13,788 nt of DNA from Bacteroidales bacterium (GTDB lineage: Bacteria; Bacteroidota; Bacteroidia; Bacteroidales; B18-G4). Below, one piece after another: positions 8,801-13,788 of this stretch. Location of the stretch: positions 1-13,788 of the forward strand of contig JAUXCL010000049.1 in NCBI GenBank assembly GCA_030618905.1, read 5' to 3'. The first letter of the stretch is position 1. Every line of letters starts with the position of its first letter. A program made the position numbers and the translations under genes. The notes beneath the pieces were generated by a model. That model saw only the letters and a list, made by a program, of their open reading frames with translations. It did not search any database and had not been told where the DNA came from.

Positions 8801-9044
8801 CCCTGACTTCTTCTGTTGTATTTTTTGCATTTTCAGCAGCTTCCAAAGCCTCCTGAGCATACTGAACAGACTTTTCCGCTGATGTATTGACATAAGTTTC
8901 TGAAATGAGGTTAAGCAATTCTACTTTTCGATTTCCCCTGGCGTCTTCCAGTAATAATAAAAGGCTGTCGACATTGGTCGCATATCCGGAAAACAGTAAC
9001 AGATTAAATAAGAGAAGTAATATAATTCGATTGAATGTATGCAT
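5865..9044 (-). CDS. Hybrid sensor histidine kinase: periplasmic TPR - TM - GAF - HisKA - HATPase - REC
   Basis: A 1059-residue membrane-bound hybrid kinase. A signal peptide covers about residues 1-22, so the following TPR array should be periplasmic. About eight or nine TPR units span 41-390, for example FNTLGLIYWKLGDLDKALEY at 163-182 and LNNIGIIYKQMGRLDTALAY at 238-257. A short coiled coil leads to one membrane helix at 440-457 and then a cytoplasmic coiled coil at 465-515. A GAF-like domain follows (about 515-668). HisKA has MSHEIRTPMN with the phospho-accepting H698. The ATPase domain has the N-box N820, DTGIGIP at 847-853 and GGTGLGL at 876-882. The receiver domain (943-1057) has E948/D949, phospho-acceptor D993, T1021 and K1043, all intact. 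It lies 57 bases downstream of the CHASE4 kinase gene, so the two are probably co-transcribed. No DNA-binding or HPt domain is visible. The ligand is unknown. Confidence 0.93.
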   Translation of the reverse strand: MHTFNRIILLLLFNLLLFSGYATNVDSLLLLLEDARGNRKVELLNLISETYVNTSAEKSVQYAQEALEAAENAKNTTEEVRAYKNIGNAYNLLNANELAVFNYEKALVLYQGTYDYENIIDVLIQISYVYYKVGDYSNSLDFARQSLANSEQFKDSTGVSESFNTLGLIYWKLGDLDKALEYQLQSLSYDEQENHNTFNNIGIIYGVQGNFIKALNYQLRALEIRRDLGLIVGIAGSLNNIGIIYKQMGRLDTALAYFLEALDLREELGQPWRLAGAYNNVGSIYRAKGDYSMALEYFRKSLIYSDAAENTYEYASTLLNIGDVFLELKVRDSANIYLQDGIILANRIHAQSLLSDGYYSLYQLYYDNLDYLGALEYYKAYSILKDSIFSKQSKDKIAELRIKYETEEKEKENKLLKELLEVNNSLQAQKLSRARNIRNLFAVILFLVFILIFLFYNRYTIRKKANKMLTDKNIQINRINQDLRKLNNELEKRVKERTKNLEDEILERNQAEKIQRVLFKIARAANTTILLKDLLWVIQQEVSRILDLRNFFIALYDKEKDRLSLPFFVDERDHFEDFPEGKTLTSYVIRKKQMMLLRGDDIEQLVQNGDVDAIGTMCKAWLGVPLRSEGEIIGAFVVQSYENEDAFNRNDIKVLEFIADQIGIMIERKSTEEKLKTSKEKAEESDRLKTSFLTNMSHEIRTPMNAIVGFSNLLLKPDLSQRKKSEYVAIIRNNSASLLKIIDDIIDTARIEVGEIKIEEENIPINKIMDEILTATEEMKGKHGKKDIDLILKKGEPGDDFRVKTDPYRIRQILSNLLSNAIKFVDKGYIEFGYKIEEDEILFYVKDTGIGIPVHKQEFIFERFRQVEESYTRKYGGTGLGLTICRNLVVMIGGKIWLESEEGKGTTFYFTIPYKQADKLLASAEEKPDQVKVPEQWNWKDKHIMVAEDVDSNFELVKELLESTAAKIVWVKDGQEAIDTCQDNDKIDLILMDISMPKLDGLSAAVAIKKFRKNLPIIAVTAFAKAEEKEKFLNSGCDDYIAKPIAEEELMEAISRQLS

Positions 9045-9101
9045 GGTCGTATGATAATTTAAAAGATCTGCTTCTGTATTTGTTAATCAAATTTACATCA
9101 A

Positions 9102-12011
9102 TTACAAATATTTAGCAATGATATTGTTTAATTCTACGGGGTTGAAAGGTTTTGTTATAAAGTCATTCATCCCTATTTCAATGACCTGGTCTCGTACTTC
9201 GACCATGGCTGAGGCTGTCAGGGCAATGATGGGAATATTTTTTATGGCCTTATTTCCATTTCCCCGTATTGCTTTTGTGGTTTCGAACCCATCCATTTCA
9301 GGCATTTGAAGGTCCATCAATATAATATCATAAGTATCTTTCTTTAATCTTTCAAGTGCAAGCAGGCCATTATCAGCGGTATCCACACATGCACCCCATC
9401 TTTCAAGATACCTGCTGGCAATCAGTTTATTGATATGATTATCCTCAACCAGCAATATCCTGACATCTTTAAAATCATTGATCGTATCCCTGTGAACCGT
9501 TTCTTTTTTCCGGCCTGCTTTGTTTGCTATTACTTTATAAGTCAATTCAAATGCAAATTCAGATCCTTTACCAAATTCACTTTCAACCCATATCCTCCCA
9601 TTTTGTAATTCTATTAATCTCTTTGTGATGGTAAGACCAAGGCCTGTCCCTCCCATATTGGCTCCCTGTCTTGTTTGCATGAAAGGATCAAAAATAGCTT
9701 CCTGTTTCGCTGCTGGTATGCCAATACCCGTGTCGCTTATTGTGAACACAAGCTTTGTATTGTCAAGAACCTCATTCACGACCTTAACACTTAAGGTCAC
9801 TTTTCCTTTTACCGTAAATTTAATGGCATTACCGATCAGGTTGGTAAGGATTTGATTCAGGCGTAAGGAATCACCAATCAACAAATCCGGAATTTTGGAG
9901 TCAATCTTAGTATCCAATAAGATCTTTTTCTCACTGGCTTTCATGCTGAATGTGTTCTGCAGGTTCATCAGCAATTCCTTAAAATTGAATTCAGACTCCA
10001 CAAAATCTATCTTCCCTGCTTCAATCTTTGAGAAATCCAGCAAATCATTGATAAGTGTAAGCAGGTGTTCAGCTGAGAAATTGAGAGATGTGAGATGAGA
10101 AAATTGTTCAGGTTTGGGGGCCTCATCCAGCAAGAGCTGACTTAATCCGATGATGGCATTCAACTGATTCCTGACCTCATGGCTCATCATCGACAGGAAT
10201 TGCTGCTTAGCAAGATTGGCTGCATCTGCATCCTCCTTGGCCTTGATCAAATCAATTTGTTTCGTTTTGATATCTGTAATATCCCTTGCTATACCGGTAA
10301 TTCCAATAACATCTCCTTTTTCATTAAAAATGGGGAACTTGAAAGTCTCCAGCCACTCTCCTTCGGTCATCTCAGCATTATTCCACTCATAATACATCCG
10401 CTTTTTGCTTTCAATAACCTTTTGGTCCTGTTCCTCATATTGAATGGCAAATTTAGGATTACACAAGTCGAAATCAGTTTTTCCAATGATCTCTTCGGGT
10501 TTTTTGTCATAGAAACTGGCAAAAGGCTTGTTAACAGTAACAAAACGGCCATGGATATCCTTTAGCCATGCACTGTAAGGCAGGTTATCCAAAATCGCAT
10601 TAAGACCTGCTTTGCTTTCAATTAATTCCTTTTCAAATTTCTTTCGCTCTGAAATATCTATCAGTACCGACAAAATTGCCGGGTTATCTTCATAAGTAAT
10701 GACAGAAGATCGCACAATAACCGGGTGTGAAACGCCATAAGCATCTACAATAGAAATATCATAATCCTTTAACTCCTGTCCGTCAAGATTCATTTTAATG
10801 GCTTCTGCTACCTTCATGCGGTCATTCTTGCTAATGAAGTTCATCAGTGGAGAATTGACGACTTCCTCTTTGACGAAGCCCAATTTGCTGCATGAAGCCT
10901 CATTTACATAAACTATTTTTCCTTCCTGATGGACCACAATATAATCCGGCAGCTGCTTGATCAACTCACGAAACTTTTCCTCACTGATTTTTAATGTTTT
11001 CTCAGTCCTGACCTTTTTTTTGATCTCTTTCTCCAAACTTTCCTTTTGCTTGATGAAGTTAATCGTCAGTTGAGACAATTGCCCAAACTCATTATTCTTA
11101 TCCCTGATCTTTTCAAGCGGATAAGTATCATTGAATTTGATACTGTTTGAAATCAGTTTAATGGGAATGTATATCCATTTCACAAGTAAAAATGAAATAG
11201 TAATGAAGATGATGATAGATAAGAATAGATAGAGGATGAACAGGTTAATGGCAAACGCATTAAATTCTTTGTTAGCCAATTCAGTACCAACATATTCTAT
11301 ATGTGCAATTTCATCCCCATTCCAATCGTAGAGAGCCCTCTTCACCGACAGTACATCCTTATTTGAGACCAATTGAAGTTTTTGGTTCAAAGGAAACTTA
11401 TACAGGGTAACCTGACCGCTGGTAAGCTTATTCATATCTCCAACCAATGAATCATCCCAAATCCTGGCCAGGAAAAAATATCCGATCAATTGCCTGTTCG
11501 AATCAATAACTTCATTTATCGGAGTGCCCCTGATTTCCATCAGACCTTTTGAGGTGTTGTGGAAAAAATGATCACCATACCTTTCATTAAATAGAGTCGC
11601 CCGGTCATCGTAAGGGATAGGAATGTCATCAATCAGTGTATCTGCGATCGAATTCAGGGAATACACAGGAAAAAAGCCGGTATCCAACACCCAGAGGACA
11701 TCATAATCATTATTTTTTATCAAAAAATCAAGATTTTCCCTGGCATAAGACAGGTACGGGTCATGAATGAAATCGCCCATTCTATTTCCAGGTGATTGCA
11801 TACGCTTAATCACGTAATAGAAAGAACTGCCTCGTAGTTCGAGCAAATTTTCCATTACATCTTCATACTCAAAAAGACGCTCGCTCTGCAACAGCTTGAA
11901 GCGCTTGTCTTCATATGATTTAAACATGAAAAAGCCGTAAACATAGGAGAGCAGCAAAATCCCCAGAATGAACAATACCTTAAATTGCAGCTTTGGCCTT
12001 AGTTTATTCAT
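9102..12011 (-). CDS. Hybrid sensor histidine kinase: CHASE4 - HAMP - PAS - PAS - HisKA - HATPase - REC
   Basis: A 969-residue membrane kinase. Membrane helices at about 11-30 and 253-279 bracket a periplasmic region (31-251) that resembles CHASE4, with the typical segment GYFFLARIWDDSLVGDMNKL at 177-196. HAMP follows at about 277-330 (conserved EFGQL at 308-312), then two PAS domains (about 341-455 and 465-580, the second ending ITGIARDITDIK). HisKA has MSHEVRNQLN with H611 as phospho-acceptor; the usual TP after HExR is NQ. The ATPase domain has N728, DTGIGIP at 760-766 and GGTGLGL at 787-793. The receiver (850-967) has E856/D857, phospho-acceptor D900, T932 and K954. It is the first gene of the likely two-kinase operon and is transcribed divergently from the peptidase gene. 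There is no attached output domain, and the signal is unknown. Confidence 0.93.
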   Translation of the reverse strand: MNKLRPKLQFKVLFILGILLLSYVYGFFMFKSYEDKRFKLLQSERLFEYEDVMENLLELRGSSFYYVIKRMQSPGNRMGDFIHDPYLSYARENLDFLIKNNDYDVLWVLDTGFFPVYSLNSIADTLIDDIPIPYDDRATLFNERYGDHFFHNTSKGLMEIRGTPINEVIDSNRQLIGYFFLARIWDDSLVGDMNKLTSGQVTLYKFPLNQKLQLVSNKDVLSVKRALYDWNGDEIAHIEYVGTELANKEFNAFAINLFILYLFLSIIIFITISFLLVKWIYIPIKLISNSIKFNDTYPLEKIRDKNNEFGQLSQLTINFIKQKESLEKEIKKKVRTEKTLKISEEKFRELIKQLPDYIVVHQEGKIVYVNEASCSKLGFVKEEVVNSPLMNFISKNDRMKVAEAIKMNLDGQELKDYDISIVDAYGVSHPVIVRSSVITYEDNPAILSVLIDISERKKFEKELIESKAGLNAILDNLPYSAWLKDIHGRFVTVNKPFASFYDKKPEEIIGKTDFDLCNPKFAIQYEEQDQKVIESKKRMYYEWNNAEMTEGEWLETFKFPIFNEKGDVIGITGIARDITDIKTKQIDLIKAKEDADAANLAKQQFLSMMSHEVRNQLNAIIGLSQLLLDEAPKPEQFSHLTSLNFSAEHLLTLINDLLDFSKIEAGKIDFVESEFNFKELLMNLQNTFSMKASEKKILLDTKIDSKIPDLLIGDSLRLNQILTNLIGNAIKFTVKGKVTLSVKVVNEVLDNTKLVFTISDTGIGIPAAKQEAIFDPFMQTRQGANMGGTGLGLTITKRLIELQNGRIWVESEFGKGSEFAFELTYKVIANKAGRKKETVHRDTINDFKDVRILLVEDNHINKLIASRYLERWGACVDTADNGLLALERLKKDTYDIILMDLQMPEMDGFETTKAIRGNGNKAIKNIPIIALTASAMVEVRDQVIEIGMNDFITKPFNPVELNNIIAKYL

Positions 12012-12322
12012 TAGTTAGATGCTTGTTCGTCCTCACCAGAAAATCCCCCAAATCATCTCTCAAATCTGTCTATGGGTTTTAGTCCTGGTTTAAGTTAATG
12101 TAGTAATACAATCAAAGAATTGTCCCTCAAACCTTCAAGAGTGTATTTCCTAGTATCTTTTTACCTGTTTTTTCTGAAAAAGTTCGCTAATATTCATATT
12201 TTTTCTATCCTGCTTAAAGTTGGCATAGTATTTAATTTTTAAGGCCATTTCTCTTTCAATTATCAAATCTTTTTCCGACTTTAGTGGTCAGCATATTCAA
12301 TTACTCACATAGCCCTATTCAA
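12012..12322. other. 311-base divergent intergenic region
   Basis: This AT-rich spacer lies between the kinase operon (leftward) and the peptidase gene (rightward) and must hold promoters for both. I found no reading frame with coding character, no RNA gene and no strong hairpin. No pair of boxes with correct TTTG-N19-21-TAnnTTTG spacing stands out on either strand, so I mark no promoter. Short features seen are TAATTTTT at 12233-12240 (plus strand) and a weak TTTTT/AAAAA palindrome around 12168-12181. Confidence 0.7.
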
Positions 12323-13788
12323 ATGAAAAAGAGACTCCTATTTATGATGTGCATTATGGTGGTCATTGCAATGTCTTGCAAAGACATGCAACAAGCCCGG
12401 CAAAATGAGCAGAAATCAGCCGACATTATCTGGAAACAGGATTTAAACCTCAAGTCTGATCTCATGACTCCTGAGGTTTTATGGGCTTTTGGCCGTGTTG
12501 GCGGGGTTGAGATCTCACCCTGCAATCAAATTATCCTCTGTGGTATATCTTACTATGATGTGGAACAGAATAAAGGTAACCGGGAATTGTATTCCATGAA
12601 AACTGATGGTTCCGGATGGACTCGTCTGACACAGACCCCTAAAAGTGAGTTTAATGCTATTTGGAGGCCCGATGGAAAAAAGATCGGATATTTATCATCC
12701 GAAAGTGGAACTGTCCAGCTATGGGAAATGAACCCGGATGGTTCGGGTAAAAGGAAGCTATCTGACATAGAAGGAGGCATTGGCGGGTTCAAATATGCCC
12801 CTGATATGAGTAAAATACTGTATATCAGTGAAGTTCCCATTGAAAATCAATTTAATGATCTTTACAGGGGCTTACCCAGAGCTTCAGGCCGTGTGATGGA
12901 TGACCTGATGTACAGGCATTGGGATCATTGGGTAGATAGCTACAGCCATATCTTTATTGCAGAATATTCCGAAACAGGTGTTAGCGCCGGAAAAGACATT
13001 ATGGAAGGTGAACCATGGGGTTCTCCTTTAAGCCCATTTGGCGGTATGGAACAGATTGCATGGAGCCCGGATAGCAAAACAATTGCCTATACCAGCAAGA
13101 AAAAAACGGGGATGGAATACAGCATCTCCACCAACTCCGACATCTACCTGTATAGCCTTGAAACCAATAAAACGATCAATTTGACCGATGGAATGATGGG
13201 ATTTGATATGGCGCCGGTTTTCTCACCGGACGGTGGAATGATTGCCTGGGAAAGCATGGAAAGGGATGCTTATGAATCGGACAAAACGCGCCTTTTCACA
13301 TTTGATTTTTCAACAATGGAAAAGACAGACCACACCCGTGATTTTGATCAAAATACACATGGACCGGCATGGAGTGCAGATGGACAATTTATCTATTTCA
13401 CCAGCGAATGGCATGGGACTATTGAAATCTATCAGCTGGATTTGGTTAACGGATCAATTAGCAGATTGACAGATGGCATCCACAATTATCGGTCTGTAGT
13501 ACCACTTGGCGATACGCTTATTGCAACCAGGCAATCGATGTCGATGCCTACCGAAATTTTCTCAGTTGACAGGAATTCAGGAGAATCAAAGCAGATATCC
13601 TTTGTCAACAAGGATATGCTGGATCAACTCAGCATGGGCAAGGTTGAAAAACGATGGATTAAGACAACGGATAACAAAGAGATGCTCACCTGGTTTATCT
13701 ATCCGCCACATTTCAGCCCAGACAAGAAATATCCGACTTTATTGTATTGTCAGGGTGGACCTCAAAGTATGGTTAGCCAGTTCTGGTC
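12323..13788 (+). CDS. DPP5-like S9 family dipeptidyl peptidase, predicted lipoprotein, 3'-truncated by window edge
   Basis: An open frame of 488 codons runs off the right edge. The product should be an S9 (prolyl oligopeptidase family) exopeptidase releasing dipeptides from oligopeptides in the periplasm or at the cell surface. Residues 1-18 form a short lipoprotein signal ending AMS before C19, followed by K20-D21. A beta-propeller region covers about 45-440, with WxPDG-type repeats such as WRPDGKKIGYLSSE (114-127) and WSPDSKTIAYTSKK (247-260). Segments MYRHWDHWVD (196-205), GKDIMEGEPW (223-232), STNSDIYLY (269-277) and SMERDAYESD (311-320) strongly recall Porphyromonas gingivalis DPP5. The hydrolase domain begins near 445 and reaches the YCQGGPQ oxyanion segment (475-481). 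The catalytic Ser, Asp and His lie beyond the window. DPP5 of P. gingivalis is, as I recall, soluble, so the lipoprotein signal is a difference. Acylaminoacyl peptidase is a less likely alternative. Confidence 0.9.
   Translation, partial: MKKRLLFMMCIMVVIAMSCKDMQQARQNEQKSADIIWKQDLNLKSDLMTPEVLWAFGRVGGVEISPCNQIILCGISYYDVEQNKGNRELYSMKTDGSGWTRLTQTPKSEFNAIWRPDGKKIGYLSSESGTVQLWEMNPDGSGKRKLSDIEGGIGGFKYAPDMSKILYISEVPIENQFNDLYRGLPRASGRVMDDLMYRHWDHWVDSYSHIFIAEYSETGVSAGKDIMEGEPWGSPLSPFGGMEQIAWSPDSKTIAYTSKKKTGMEYSISTNSDIYLYSLETNKTINLTDGMMGFDMAPVFSPDGGMIAWESMERDAYESDKTRLFTFDFSTMEKTDHTRDFDQNTHGPAWSADGQFIYFTSEWHGTIEIYQLDLVNGSISRLTDGIHNYRSVVPLGDTLIATRQSMSMPTEIFSVDRNSGESKQISFVNKDMLDQLSMGKVEKRWIKTTDNKEMLTWFIYPPHFSPDKKYPTLLYCQGGPQSMVSQFW

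Noticed and set aside
9045..9101. Independent promoter for the TPR kinase in the 57-base gap
   Set aside because: A TTTG is present on the minus strand, but no TAnnTTTG-like box occurs at the right distance, so read-through from the upstream kinase is simpler.
12553..12840. 95-codon minus-strand open frame near the right end
   Set aside because: It is a shadow of the DPP5-like gene, which is clearly coding on the plus strand through the window edge.
1..13788. CRISPR, tRNA/rRNA, transposon, phage or defence-system signals
   Set aside because: No spaced direct repeats, cloverleaf sequences, transposase, integrase, nuclease or helicase motifs, or terminal inverted repeats were seen on either strand.

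Overview
The window looks like an ordinary chromosomal segment of a member of the Bacteroidota. The evidence is AT-rich start regions without clear Shine-Dalgarno sequences, large hybrid histidine kinases with TPR or CHASE4 sensors, and a DPP5-type S9 peptidase that carries a lipoprotein signal. I see no mobile elements, CRISPR arrays, rRNA or tRNA genes, and no defence or biosynthetic system. Seven protein genes fill about 95% of the window.

Layout. (1) Bases 1-3064, plus strand: a shikimate-pathway operon aroB (left end cut off) - aroA - aroC, with an ATGA overlap and then a 10-base gap. Together they provide 3-dehydroquinate synthase, EPSP synthase and chorismate synthase. The operon probably continues to the left of the window. 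(2) Bases 3135-3818, plus strand: an AqpZ-type water channel, with a probable terminator at its 3' end. (3) Bases 3840-5720, minus strand, convergent with aqpZ: one 626-residue protein that joins an AccA-like half to an AccD-like half, i.e. both halves of the acetyl-CoA carboxylase carboxyltransferase. (4) Bases 5865-12011, minus strand: two large hybrid sensor kinases in tandem, 57 bases apart. The upstream one is CHASE4-HAMP-PAS-PAS-HisKA-HATPase-REC and the downstream one is periplasmic TPR-TM-GAF-HisKA-HATPase-REC. Neither has a DNA-binding output domain, an HPt domain or an adjacent response regulator. (5) Bases 12323-13788, plus strand, divergent from the kinases across a 311-base spacer: the first 488 codons of a DPP5-like lipoprotein peptidase. 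It is open to the right edge, and the catalytic triad lies beyond the window.

How the parts may relate. The aro genes work in one pathway. The two kinases are probably co-transcribed and may feed a shared phosphorelay whose HPt and output proteins are elsewhere. No functional link between the remaining genes can be shown from sequence.

The most unusual item is the alpha-then-beta carboxyltransferase fusion, which is opposite in order to the beta/alpha fusions I know of. It has a shortened AccA N-terminus and a zinc ribbon with only three of the four usual cysteines. Also notable are the short chorismate synthase with a changed FMN-site motif, the changed inhibitor loop of AroA, and a Pro-to-Gln change in the H-box of one kinase. 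I found no convincing new multi-gene system.
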